Positions 1-7,444 of a DNA stretch of 14,327 nucleotides are shown here, piece by piece (within the stretch, counting starts at the first letter, position 1; each line of letters starts with the position of its first letter). A model generated the notes under the pieces. It searched no databases. It was given only the letters and a program-made list of their open reading frames with translations, and was not told the DNA's origin. Source of the stretch: an uncultured Desulfobacterales bacterium (GTDB taxonomy: Bacteria > Desulfobacterota > Desulfobacteria > Desulfobacterales > JAFDCJ01); the NCBI GenBank assembly GCA_945787595.1, contig CALZJV010000326.1:1-14327 (forward strand), read 5' to 3'. Position numbers and translations under genes: made by a program.

Positions 1-47
1 ACACCCGACACCTGAACACTGCTGGCAAATGTAATCACCCATATCAC

Positions 48-92
48 CCCTCAGGGGTGGACCAAAGCCGGGCCCTCTGGACCCGGATCTTT
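48..92 (+). terminator. Two adjacent hairpins followed by a T-rich tract
   Basis: Two GC-rich inverted repeats lie back to back. The first is CACCCC/GGGGTG around a three-base loop (about 48-62). The second is CCGGG-C-CC, loop TCT, GG-A-CCCGG (68-86), with one C/A mismatch. The second is followed by a T-rich stretch (88-99). This would suit a terminator for a gene left of the window, or a leader structure for the gene starting at 122, whose ribosome binding site begins about 20 bases later. Both readings are inference. Confidence 0.4.
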
Positions 93-121
93 ACTTTTTA
101 ATATAAATGAAGGAGGAAAGT

Positions 122-418
122 ATGGCGATTGAAGTTATGATTAGAAGGAGGGTCAAACAGGGCTTGCAGGCAAAAAAACTGGTTCCTCTAATTTTACAAA
201 TGCGAAGTCTAGCCATGCATCAACCAGGCTATATATCCGGCACCACTTTAAGCAACTTAGAACGACCAGAAGATTGTTTGGTCATAAGCAGATGGGAATC
301 AATTGACCATTGGAAGAGCTGGTTTCATAGTAGCAAAAGAGCTGAAATTGAGAGCAAAATTGAGACATTGGCTGGGAAAAAAGCGGAATACGAGTTCTAT
401 GCTCCAATGGTGCCCTGA
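122..418 (+). CDS. ABM-family (antibiotic biosynthesis monooxygenase-like) small protein
   Basis: This 98-residue protein has the size and pattern of the dimeric alpha-beta barrel ABM family (PF03992). It opens with a beta strand (AIEVMIRRRV), then a helix (KKLVPLILQMRSLAMHQPGYISGTTL), then the typical strand and helix of family members (CLVISRWESIDHWKSWFHS), and it ends with a strand (AEYEFYAPM). The start at ATG 122 is chosen over the in-frame ATG 107 because a strong AGGAGG (111-116) sits five bases before it and would lie inside the longer reading frame. Family members include quinol monooxygenases and haem-degrading enzymes, but many have no known reaction, so no substrate is assigned. 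It is probably cytoplasmic, having no signal peptide. It stands alone, convergent with the ankyrin gene that ends at 511. Confidence 0.8.
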   Translation: MAIEVMIRRRVKQGLQAKKLVPLILQMRSLAMHQPGYISGTTLSNLERPEDCLVISRWESIDHWKSWFHSSKRAEIESKIETLAGKKAEYEFYAPMVP

Positions 419-510
419 ACCGAAGCTGAAAAAGCTACTCGCATGCAGCCTGAATGTATCATCATTTTTTTCATCTCAAAGAAGCCGTTACTAATTGCTG
501 ATAACCGGTT

Positions 511-1047
511 TCATTCCCTGGCTCCATGACTCCGCAAAAGTGCTATCACCTTCTTTTGACCTCTTTCAGTGGCAAACTTCAAGGCGGTCGTGCCGATGTT
601 GGTCGTTGCGTCGACATCGGCCCCTTCGCGCAGAAGGAGTTCCACTACTTTCGTGTGACCCCTCCAGGAAGCCAGGATCAAGGGTGTCATGCCGTTCTCG
701 GCGCGGGCATTGATATCCGCTCCTGCGCTGAGGAGGCGTTTAACCTCTTCAAGTCTTCCAGCGTTGGCAGCTATCCTCAACGCCATGCTTTTATCTACGG
801 GATCATTCGCTTTTTTTTCAGAGTCTTTATTGACTTCCCTGTTCTGTTGCTTGACTGCGGTTTCATTTGCGACTTCATCAGAATTGCTCGCTTGGATTTC
901 TTCGGTTACTGCGGCCTCTTGGGGCGGGGCGGTGTTGCTATAATGTTTAATACCGTTTTCATCGGTCCAAGAATAAATACCAGCAATAAGGTTTGACGAA
1001 CAAAAGCAAATAACCAGAACGGCTAACGATATTTTTTTTAATTTCAT
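511..1047 (-). CDS. Exported DUF4124-ankyrin repeat protein
   Basis: This 178-residue protein begins with a Sec-type signal peptide (MKLKKISLAVLVICFC then SSNLIAG). A DUF4124-like segment follows at about residues 22-45, with the hallmark IYSWTDENGIKHYSN. A charged, glutamate- and lysine-rich linker runs to about residue 85. The rest is three ankyrin repeats (about 87-117, 118-150, 151-178), recognisable from LLSAGADINARAENG, TPLILASWRGHTKVVELLL and REGADVDATTNIGTTAL. Ankyrin repeats bind other proteins, and DUF4124 is a short N-terminal domain of exported proteins of unknown role. The start at 1047 is supported by GGAGG a few bases upstream on the minus strand. It is transcribed alone and convergent with the ABM gene. 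A periplasmic binding or scaffold role is inferred only. Confidence 0.85.
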   Translation of the reverse strand: MKLKKISLAVLVICFCSSNLIAGIYSWTDENGIKHYSNTAPPQEAAVTEEIQASNSDEVANETAVKQQNREVNKDSEKKANDPVDKSMALRIAANAGRLEEVKRLLSAGADINARAENGMTPLILASWRGHTKVVELLLREGADVDATTNIGTTALKFATERGQKKVIALLRSHGARE

Positions 1048-1458
1048 AACTCCTCCATATCCATATAGAATGATGACAATAAGAATTCCTTTTTGATCGA
1101 GCGCGTATAAAAAATATGGACATTACCAATAATTATTTATTCATCGGCATAATTCTGCTGATACTTTAGTTGGGAAAATCATAAGCGGGTAATGGGAAGT
1201 TCAGCAGCGTTTTGAAGGGGTAAATGATGAGGGAAGGAAGAGGGGTTTAGTGGCTTTTTATGTTAAGACAGTCTGCATTTCCCCAACCTTTCTCCAAGAT
1301 GGGCTCTGCTCAGTCTTGAACTTTCCGCTTAAATTTATCTATATTTTTCACATTCTGCCATCAACTCCGTTTTTTTTACCAGAGCTAATTGGCTGCTGTC
1401 AACCTGTTTTCGAGTCCATGGGTACCTGTTTTTAATCGATTTTCCAGCTTTTCATTTA
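1048..1458. other. Intergenic stretch without recognisable gene
   Basis: About 410 bases separate the divergent ankyrin gene and the higBA operon. The open frames here (for example 1250-1435) lack a ribosome binding site and show no recognisable protein pattern. The AT-rich part next to 1048-1140 presumably holds the promoter of the ankyrin gene, but I could not find a convincing pair of promoter boxes. No repeat or RNA gene was recognised. Confidence 0.6.
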
Positions 1459-1487
1459 TTGACATTTAACGTTTAACGTTATATGGT
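1459..1487 (+). promoter_or_regulatory. higBA promoter with embedded TTTAACG operator repeats
   Basis: A TTGACA -35 box (1459-1464) and a TATGGT -10 box (1482-1487) are separated by exactly 17 bases. The spacer holds two head-to-tail copies of TTTAACG (1465-1471 and 1472-1478), and AACGTT occurs in both copies, giving a near-palindrome. HigA-type antitoxins repress their own operon by binding such sites, so autoregulation by occlusion of RNA polymerase is likely. The expected transcription start, six or seven bases after the -10 box, falls at 1493-1494, on the toxin ATG. Confidence 0.75.
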
Positions 1488-1493
1488 TTGATC

Positions 1494-1793
1494 ATGCTTA
1501 ACTCGTTTAAAGACACAGAGACCGAAAAGGTTTTTAACCGATATTTTTCAAAGAATTCCCCACCAACGCTTCAGCGCAGCGCGCTGTTGCAGTTGCGATC
1601 ATTGAACCAGGCACGAAATATCAATGATTTGCATAACTCGCCATCGAATCATTTAGTGAAATTGCATGCGGATCGAAAAGGTAAATACAGTATAAGGATC
1701 AACAAGCAATGGAGAATCAGTTTTATATGGGAGGGCAATAATGCTTACGAGGTCGAAATTGCTCAATATCACTCCAATCGAGGTGCATCATGA
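1494..1793 (+). CDS. higB: HigB toxin (RelE superfamily mRNA interferase)
   Basis: This 99-residue protein matches the HigB / plasmid maintenance killer family. It has the usual opening SFKDTETEKVFN, a helical middle, and the conserved C-terminal block LHADRKGKYSIRINKQWRISF followed by YEVEIAQYH. HigB enzymes cut mRNA at the ribosome, halting translation when the antitoxin is lost. The basic and aromatic residues of the KGKYSIRINKQWRI block and the final EIAQYH are where the family keeps its active and RNA-binding residues. An in-frame TTG at 1488 is an alternative start, but ATG 1494 gives the family's usual N terminus and coincides with the predicted transcription start. No Shine-Dalgarno sequence is seen, so it is probably translated from a leaderless message. 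It overlaps higA by four bases (ATGA). Confidence 0.9.
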   Translation: MLNSFKDTETEKVFNRYFSKNSPPTLQRSALLQLRSLNQARNINDLHNSPSNHLVKLHADRKGKYSIRINKQWRISFIWEGNNAYEVEIAQYHSNRGAS

Positions 1794-2098
1794 AGAAAAA
1801 AAGAATGGCTCCTGTCCATCCAGGTGAAATCCTTCTGGAGCAATTCTTGAAACCGCTGGCGATGAGCCAGAACAAACTGGCTTTAGAAATCAGTGTGCCG
1901 CCGAGGCGCATCAACGAAATCGTCAAGGGCAGGCGAAGAGTCACAGCTGACACAGCCATGCGCCTGGCAAGGTTTTTTAAAATGACGCCTGAGTACTGGA
2001 TGGGTTTGCAGGCAGATTATGATCTTGATGTTGCCCGGGATGAACTGGAAGAGCGAATCAAGTATGAAGTACGACCTTGCGCTTCACGGATAACCTGA
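1790..2098 (+). CDS. higA: HigA antitoxin (XRE family DNA-binding protein)
   Basis: This 102-residue protein is a HigA / VapI-type antitoxin. The family start MAPVHPGEILLEQFLKPL is present at residues 6-23. It is followed by a helix-turn-helix of the XRE class (about 24-72, SQNKLALEISVPPRRINEIV then GRRRVTADTAMRLARFF) and the common tail EYWMGLQADYDLDVA. It should bind and neutralise HigB and repress the operon through the TTTAACG repeats upstream. Its ATG overlaps the higB stop codon as ATGA, so translation of the two is coupled. The order toxin then antitoxin is typical of higBA and opposite to most toxin-antitoxin pairs. Its last 10 or so residues are less typical of the family. fumC starts 27 bases downstream. 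Confidence 0.92.
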   Translation: MKKKRMAPVHPGEILLEQFLKPLAMSQNKLALEISVPPRRINEIVKGRRRVTADTAMRLARFFKMTPEYWMGLQADYDLDVARDELEERIKYEVRPCASRIT

Positions 2099-2125
2099 CC
2101 AAGCGGCAAAAGGGTAGGAAAAACG

Positions 2126-3535
2126 ATGGCCACGTCTCAACCAAAGATGCGAAAAGAAACTGACAGCATGGGAGAAATCCAAGTTCCTGCCGATCGTTAC
2201 TGGGGAGCACAAACCCAGCGATCGCTGATTTATTTTTCCATCGGCAAAGACCTTATGCCCATCGAAGCTGTCCATGCCATGGCAATTATCAAAAAGGCGG
2301 CGGCTCTGGCCAATCACAGACTCGGAAAGCTGTCAAAACAAAAGATGCAACTGGTCGTGCAAGCAGCCGATGAGGTCATCGAAGGCAAATTGGATGACCA
2401 TTTCCCCCTGCATGTGTGGATGACGGGCAGCGGGACTCAGTCCAACATGAACGTCAACGAAGTTATCGCCAACCGTGCTATCGAAATTGCCGGTGGTGAA
2501 TTGGGCAGCAAAAATCCCGTTCATCCCAATGACCATGTCAACATGTGCCAATCCTCCAACGATGCCTTTCCGACGGCTATGAATATTGCCGCCGCCAGAG
2601 CGATTAAAGAAGTCCTGATTCCCAAGGTTAAAAAACTGCGGGATGCCCTGGATCGCAAGGCCAAAGCCTGGGACGACATCGTCAAAATCGGGCGTACCCA
2701 CATGCAAGACGCCGTCCCGCTAACCCTCGGTCAGGAATTTTCCGGTTATGTGGGTATGCTTGACGATGATATCGAATGGCTTGAAGGGGCTTTGAAGGGG
2801 CTTTACAAGTTGGCTTTGGGTGGAACGGCGGTTGGTACCGGTCTAAATTCCAGCAAAGATTTTGCTAAAGAAGCCGTGCAGAATATCACCGCAATCACAG
2901 GCTTGAAGTTTGTACCGGCACCCAACCTGTTTGCCGTCATGGGCGCGCACGATGCTCTGGTACAGTCCAGCGCAACCATGAAAACACTGGCGGTTTCGCT
3001 GTACAAAATCGCCAATGATATCAGGTTGCTCAGCAGCGGACCGAGGGCTGGTTTGTATGAATTGAAGATTCCGCAGAATGAACCGGGCTCATCGATTATG
3101 CCTGGAAAAGTCAATCCCACCCAGTGCGAAGCCATGACCATGGTGGCCGCTCAGGTCATGGGGTATGACACTGCGGTCGCTTTTGCGGGTGCCGGCGGCT
3201 ACCTGGAGATAAATCTATATAAACCCATGATGATTTTCAACATTATCCAGTCCGTCCATATTCTGGCGGACGGCTGCAACAACTTCACAGACTTCCTGGT
3301 AGAGGGTACGGAGCCGAACCGCAAGAAGATTGATTGGTATTTGCATGAATCGCTTATGCTCGTCACATCCTTGAGTCCGGTGATTGGCTATGACAAGGCT
3401 TCTGAAATAGCGCACTTTGCCTTTGAAAATGAAGTGACACTCAAAGATGCGGCTTTAAAACTTGGCTATATCAGCGCTGAAAAATTCGATCAAATTGTCG
3501 ACCCATATAAAATGGTGCATCCGGACAGCTCATGA
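2126..3535 (+). CDS. fumC: Fumarate hydratase, class II
   Basis: This 469-residue enzyme interconverts fumarate and malate in the citric acid cycle, as an iron-free homotetramer in the cytoplasm. The length matches E. coli FumC (467). Family blocks are seen in order: [19 protein letters not shown] (100-118), [14 protein letters not shown] (133-146), [20 protein letters not shown] (189-208) with the catalytic His at 192, and the signature [16 protein letters not shown] (321-336) with the catalytic Ser at 322. [11 protein letters not shown] and [10 protein letters not shown] favour fumarase over aspartase or argininosuccinate lyase. The start ATG 2126 follows a weak purine-rich site (GGTAGG). 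The gap to higA is only 27 bases, so it may share the higBA transcript or have a promoter inside higA. In sulfate reducers fumarase also serves the oxidative or reverse citric acid cycle. Confidence 0.95.
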   Translation: MATSQPKMRKETDSMGEIQVPADRYWGAQTQRSLIYFSIGKDLMPIEAVHAMAIIKKAAALANHRLGKLSKQKMQLVVQAADEVIEGKLDDHFPLHVWMTGSGTQSNMNVNEVIANRAIEIAGGELGSKNPVHPNDHVNMCQSSNDAFPTAMNIAAARAIKEVLIPKVKKLRDALDRKAKAWDDIVKIGRTHMQDAVPLTLGQEFSGYVGMLDDDIEWLEGALKGLYKLALGGTAVGTGLNSSKDFAKEAVQNITAITGLKFVPAPNLFAVMGAHDALVQSSATMKTLAVSLYKIANDIRLLSSGPRAGLYELKIPQNEPGSSIMPGKVNPTQCEAMTMVAAQVMGYDTAVAFAGAGGYLEINLYKPMMIFNIIQSVHILADGCNNFTDFLVEGTEPNRKKIDWYLHESLMLVTSLSPVIGYDKASEIAHFAFENEVTLKDAALKLGYISAEKFDQIVDPYKMVHPDSS

Positions 3536-3546
3536 GACAAATTTAT

Positions 3547-3575
3547 TTGACACGCCAATTCCATTTTCCTATACT
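3547..3575 (+). promoter_or_regulatory. Near-consensus sigma70 promoter for the Sel1-like gene
   Basis: TTGACA (3547-3552) and TATACT (3570-3575) are separated by 17 bases, starting 11 bases after the fumC stop. Transcription would start near 3582. This gives a leader of about 36 bases to the GTG at 3618 and argues against the much earlier in-frame ATG at 3462 inside fumC. Confidence 0.75.
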
Positions 3576-3617
3576 ATCGTAAAAAATGAGGAATTTAAGA
3601 CTGTTAAAGGAAAGCCT

Positions 3618-4235
3618 GTGGAAAACTACCTTAATAACAAGAATCGTGTACGATGGTGGATCATAACAATTATAATTTTCATTGGTCTTGCCGTCATTGT
3701 TTTCGTCGGATTTTTTGTCTGGAATTCAGTCCGTACCGATAATAAGAAGATACAGGGAAAGATTGAAGCAGAGGTGGAAAAGCCCCCCGAGTTGCCGCGG
3801 ATGGCAAACCAGCCCCCAAAAATCAAGGCACCCGAGCCGGCCACCCCATCTTACGCACCGGATGCTCCCCTGCTTGAACAGGTGCGGGAAGCGATGAGAA
3901 AGGGAATCGATCCGGATGGTGCCCTGGCAATGGCGAAATCACTGCCGGACAAGCCGGAAAGGGCCGACGCAGCATTTATTTTATTGGAGTATGCCGCTGA
4001 AGCCGAAAATGGGGAAGCTGCTTTAGAAGTCGCAAGGTATTTTGATCCCACGTTTGCCGGGGACAGCGGGACGATTGTTAAAGATCCTGAGGTTGCCTAC
4101 GACTGGTATCAGTTGGCGTTGTCCCAGGGATTGCTCGAAGCCGATATTCACATTTCTAATCTTAGACAATGGGTTACAAAACAGGCGGCTGAAGGATCTT
4201 ATAAGGCACGCGAATTGTTAAAAAATTGGCAATAG
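3618..4235 (+). CDS. Membrane-anchored protein with Sel1/TPR-like C-terminal region
   Basis: This 205-residue protein starts with a short basic cytoplasmic tail and a strong single membrane span (about 13-35, WWIITIIIFIGLAVIVFVGF). A proline-rich linker follows (55-84), then a helical region (about 85-205). The helical part resembles Sel1/TPR repeats: ADAAFILLEYAAEAENGEAA, then VARYFDPTF, then AYDWYQLALSQG, then AAEGSYKARELLKNW. The expected topology is N-in with the helical domain in the periplasm. GTG 3618 is chosen because AAAGGAAAG lies six bases upstream and the strong promoter lies between the fumC stop and this codon. An ATG at 3462 is in frame but within fumC. Repeats of this kind usually mediate protein contacts. 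Its position 178 bp before the VWA gene suggests a partner in the same envelope system. No specific function is assigned. Confidence 0.75.
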   Translation: MENYLNNKNRVRWWIITIIIFIGLAVIVFVGFFVWNSVRTDNKKIQGKIEAEVEKPPELPRMANQPPKIKAPEPATPSYAPDAPLLEQVREAMRKGIDPDGALAMAKSLPDKPERADAAFILLEYAAEAENGEAALEVARYFDPTFAGDSGTIVKDPEVAYDWYQLALSQGLLEADIHISNLRQWVTKQAAEGSYKARELLKNWQ

Positions 4236-4266
4236 CTGTTTGGTGTCTCTTTAGAAATAGCTGTTT
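4231..4266 (+). repeat. 11-bp direct repeat at the Sel1-like gene stop
   Basis: AATAGCTGTTT occurs at 4231-4241 and again at 4256-4266, a spacing of 25 bases. The first copy contains the stop codon TAG of the Sel1-like gene. This may be a small duplication or chance. The rest of the gap to 4414 shows no clear promoter. Confidence 0.4.
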
Positions 4267-4413
4267 TCTTAAATGTCTACCCAGGCGAATATTTTAATCC
4301 TCGAAATACTGATTGTATTCCTGTGATTAATCCTCCGGCGGCGGATGGTCCTCCTTGAACTTGTAGCAACTATCTCATTTCTGAGCGGACACTATTTAAC
4401 AATGGAGTATGAA

Positions 4414-6417
4414 ATGAAGGTTAAAAAAGTGATGGCCCCAAAGTCAGCCAGAGTGATTTCATTAATGGCAGTTTGCCTTGCCTGTCTGGTGCTCATTTGG
4501 ACAAGCGCCGTAACGGCCCAGCTGCGCAATCCTCTGCTCATACCCGGTAAGCGGACTTTGTATCAAAAGGTGATAACCCATCCGGGTGCAAAATTGTTTG
4601 CCATCGATGGTGACTCCGTGAAGGTTCTGGAAAATTGGATTAAGCCGTTTACGGTGTATTACATTTATGATCGGGCTTCAGTGGCTGGTGAACCCTGGCT
4701 GGAGGTCGGACTCTCGAGCACCGAGGGCTCTATCGGTTGGATCAATGGGACGAAAGCATCCGACTGGAACCAGGCCTTGACTCTCGTTTTTACGGAAAGA
4801 ACCGGTCGCCGTCCGGCGCTATTTTTTAGGAATCTGAATTCTCTTCAAACATTAGCCGGCTCGCCGACTCCGCGAAAAGGAACATCTGATCTCGTATCTC
4901 AATTTAGCGCGATTCAATCCGGGGAAATTTCACAGCCGGATAATTTTCCACTATTGGCAGTTGAACCACCCAGAGAGGCTGTATCTGAAAAGCGGTTCTA
5001 CCTAATACCCATTTTTAATGCACTCGAGCTTTTTGAAGGCATTAAATTTCTGGAAGTGGCCTCCATAGATCCCGGATCCGGTCTATTACCAGTGGATGCG
5101 GAATTAAAAACAGCCATTGTATTTGTCATCGATACCACTATTTCCATGAAACCATACATTGAACGGACCCGGGAGGCTGTTCGCAAAATTTATGATGCTA
5201 TTGAAGAAGCCGGCCTGTCCGATAAGGTCGCTTTCGGACTGGTTGCCTACCGTAACAGCACCCGTAAAACATCGGGTCTTATCTATGAAGCCAGAGTGTT
5301 GTCTGATTTACGGGACGGACGTAAACGCAAACAGTTTGAATACGCCCTGGGCCATGCAGAGGAAGCCAAAGTCTCCACGCATTCCTTTAATGAAGACGCC
5401 TTTGCCGGGCTAAAGACGGCGCTTGACAAACTTTACTGGGCGCCGTACCAGTCCAGACTGGTTTTTCTTATTACGGATGCAGGTGCGATCCGTAACGACG
5501 ATCCTTATTCCTCCACGGGGATGAACGAGGCAGAGATCGCCGACCTGGCGGCAGCCAAAGGGATCAAGATTTTTGCCTTACATCTTAAAACGCCCGCAGG
5601 TAAAAAGCGAAATAACCACGATTATGCTGAAATCCAATACCGAGTTTTGACCGGGCATAGCGATCCGAATATCGGGGATCTATATGTGCCCATCTCAGCC
5701 GATCGGGCTGCTGCCGGTGTGCAGGGCTTTGGGGGTGTGGTTGAAGGTGTCGGCGCTCAGATGGTTGAATTGGTGAGAGCCACAGGTGCCGGTGAGCGTC
5801 TGGTTCTACCGGATGCATCTGTCGCTCAAACGAAGGATGCCGTGCAGGAAGCCATACGCAAAGCTGCCATCCTGGGGTATGCCATGCAGCTGGAGTTTTT
5901 AGGGGCCCGTGGCGGTGTCAAATCTCCGGAGGTAGTCAAAGCCTGGGTTTCAGACATGGATCTTGCCAGACCCGACACGCCAACGTTTAAAGTGGGTGTG
6001 CTGTTAACAAAAAATCAACTCAGCGACTTAAATTGGCGTCTAGAGGTGGTGCTTGATGAGGCCCAGAGAACCAAGCGGACAGGGGCCAAAGATTTCTTTA
6101 ACAGTATCCTGTCGGTGGCCGCCCAAACATCCCGCGATCCCAACCAGTTCAGCCGAAAACCAAACCAGAACCTGGGTGAGCTGGGTATTCTGGCCGAATT
6201 TCTCGACGACTTGCCATACCGCAGCAACATTATGCGACTCACGGAGGAGGATTGGTACCGTTTAAGTCTGGGGGAGCAGCAGGCAATTGTTAATAATTTA
6301 AAATCTAAGATCAAAAGATATACTTCAATCCATGATGATGTGGCCAACTGGACAAGCTTCGGGGCAAAGGAACCGGGAGATGCCGTTTACAGAGTGCCGT
6401 TGAGTTTGATGCCGTAA
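4414..6417 (+). CDS. Secreted VWA-domain protein resembling the PpkA C-terminal half (no kinase domain)
   Basis: This 667-residue protein has a signal peptide ending near residue 35 (SAVTA before QLRNP). An SH3-like region follows (about 48-125, with PWLEVGLSSTEGSIGWING), then an extension reading WNQALTLVFTERTGRRPALFF. The VWA domain spans about 232-430: strand TAIVFVID, a MIDAS-type motif DTTIS (240-244), KVAFGLVAYRNS, and LVFLITDAGA with the third metal-site Asp near 355. The SH3-like/extension/VWA order and the blocks KIFALHLKTP and YAEIQYRVLTG match my memory of the periplasmic half of PpkA from type VI secretion clusters. The N-terminal Ser/Thr kinase of PpkA is absent. The first MIDAS Ser is Thr here. 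ATG 4414 is preferred: GGAG lies six bases upstream, and a clean signal peptide follows. In-frame ATGs at 4345 and 4402 are alternatives. A periplasmic sensing role is inferred. Confidence 0.8.
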   Translation: MKVKKVMAPKSARVISLMAVCLACLVLIWTSAVTAQLRNPLLIPGKRTLYQKVITHPGAKLFAIDGDSVKVLENWIKPFTVYYIYDRASVAGEPWLEVGLSSTEGSIGWINGTKASDWNQALTLVFTERTGRRPALFFRNLNSLQTLAGSPTPRKGTSDLVSQFSAIQSGEISQPDNFPLLAVEPPREAVSEKRFYLIPIFNALELFEGIKFLEVASIDPGSGLLPVDAELKTAIVFVIDTTISMKPYIERTREAVRKIYDAIEEAGLSDKVAFGLVAYRNSTRKTSGLIYEARVLSDLRDGRKRKQFEYALGHAEEAKVSTHSFNEDAFAGLKTALDKLYWAPYQSRLVFLITDAGAIRNDDPYSSTGMNEAEIADLAAAKGIKIFALHLKTPAGKKRNNHDYAEIQYRVLTGHSDPNIGDLYVPISADRAAAGVQGFGGVVEGVGAQMVELVRATGAGERLVLPDASVAQTKDAVQEAIRKAAILGYAMQLEFLGARGGVKSPEVVKAWVSDMDLARPDTPTFKVGVLLTKNQLSDLNWRLEVVLDEAQRTKRTGAKDFFNSILSVAAQTSRDPNQFSRKPNQNLGELGILAEFLDDLPYRSNIMRLTEEDWYRLSLGEQQAIVNNLKSKIKRYTSIHDDVANWTSFGAKEPGDAVYRVPLSLMP

Positions 6418-6583
6418 GGGCTCGCTTAAAATAACTTTAACGATATTGATTGTCTTTGAGTCCATATTCCATGTCGTTGCCAAGGGTGCATGCTGAAACA
6501 GAAACCCTTTAAAGCGCTTTGATTATGTCCCCGACATCTTCGAAATTACCGCTGAGTTCATTTAATCCCCGTTACATATTATT

Positions 6584-6612
6584 TTGCCGCCTTTAGCCTT
6601 TAATGCTATAAT
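6584..6612 (+). promoter_or_regulatory. Promoter (extended -10) upstream of the ABC ATPase
   Basis: TTGCCG (6584-6589) is followed after 17 bases by a perfect TATAAT (6607-6612), itself preceded by TGC, an extended -10. The start would be near 6619, about 43 bases before the GTG at 6662. The ATPase, permease and TagR-like genes may therefore be transcribed independently of the VWA gene, which ends 245 bp upstream of the ATPase start. Confidence 0.65.
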
Positions 6613-6661
6613 CAGACCTAATGCGAAAAAATGAGACAATATAACCAGGGAGACTTCCATC

Positions 6662-7375
6662 GTGGTCGACAGCCAAAATAAATCTTCGCCAAAAGAAAAG
6701 AAACAAGCGGTGACGCCCGGGACCGTTATCGCTAAAGAAGAAGAGGTCTTTCGTTTGAGCAATGTCACCAAAAGGTGGCCCGGGGTTCAGGGCTTTACCC
6801 TGGAGGTGCCGGAGCTGGTTGTTCGTCGGGGAGAAAAAGTAGCACTTGTTGGGTTGAGCGGATGCGGCAAAAGCACTTTGCTCGACCTGCTTGCCATGGT
6901 CTTACGACCCGACGCCGCCGGGCAGTTTGTCTTTTTTAGCCAGCAGGGACAGAAGCAGGATGTTATGGACGCCTGGACTTCAATCCGCGAAAATATAGGC
7001 ATTAGCCTGCTGGGTCTCGGCTTGCCGGTAAATGACGCCGTTGAGGACATGGCCAAGCGCCTGCACATCGAGCGACATTTGAACAAACGCCCAGGCCAGC
7101 TCTCGGTCGGAGAACGTCAGAGAGTCGCCATTGGTCGGGCTATGGCACATCAGCCTTCTTTGGTGATTGCCGATGAGCCCACCGCCTCTCTTGATCCGAT
7201 AAACGCTGAAGATATCATGGACCTGTTCAGTGCTCTGGCAGACGAAAAAGGTGTGACCCTGATCATGGCCACCCATGACTGGGGGAATCTGGGCACACGC
7301 GGATTCCGTCATGTGCAGTTTGATTTGAAACAGGAGGCCGATCACGGCACAGTGAAAGCCAAGGTTTACGGATAA
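6662..7375 (+). CDS. ABC transporter ATP-binding protein, TagT/LolD-like, Q-loop apparently missing
   Basis: This 237-residue ATPase has Walker A GLSGCGKST (64-72), the signature LSVGE (147-151), Walker B LVIADEP (167-173), a D-loop SLD (176-178) and the switch His 205 (MATHDW). The overall type is the LolD/FtsE/TagT group that works with FtsX-fold permeases, and the permease is the next gene. GTG 6662 is the start, with CAGGGAGA nine bases upstream. The Walker A to signature distance is 83 residues, against 104 in E. coli LolD as I recall it. The missing stretch is where the Q-loop glutamine should be: TSIRENIG runs directly into the helical region that normally follows the loop. The frame is intact. 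It may bind ATP but couple poorly to the permease. It would sit on the cytoplasmic face of the inner membrane. Confidence 0.85.
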   Translation: MVDSQNKSSPKEKKQAVTPGTVIAKEEEVFRLSNVTKRWPGVQGFTLEVPELVVRRGEKVALVGLSGCGKSTLLDLLAMVLRPDAAGQFVFFSQQGQKQDVMDAWTSIRENIGISLLGLGLPVNDAVEDMAKRLHIERHLNKRPGQLSVGERQRVAIGRAMAHQPSLVIADEPTASLDPINAEDIMDLFSALADEKGVTLIMATHDWGNLGTRGFRHVQFDLKQEADHGTVKAKVYG

Positions 7376-7444
7376 GCAGTAGGTGTATCCATTCAGACGG
7401 CGGGAGACCCGGGCATATCGAAAAGGCACAAATTTCAGAGCAAT

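Noticed and set aside
526..996. Long open frame on the plus strand opposite the ankyrin gene
   Set aside because: It has no ribosome binding site or recognisable protein pattern, and the minus-strand gene has a signal peptide, DUF4124 and ankyrin repeats.
2126..3535. Aspartate ammonia-lyase instead of fumarase
   Set aside because: [31 protein letters not shown] and [10 protein letters not shown] fit class II fumarase better than aspartase.
3462..3617. Possible earlier start of the Sel1-like gene inside fumC
   Set aside because: The near-consensus promoter at 3547-3575 lies downstream of this ATG, and a ribosome binding site precedes GTG 3618. The extra residues are out-of-frame fumC sequence.
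4345..4413. Possible earlier start of the VWA gene
   Set aside because: The added residues would precede a complete signal peptide, and GGAG at the right distance precedes ATG 4414.
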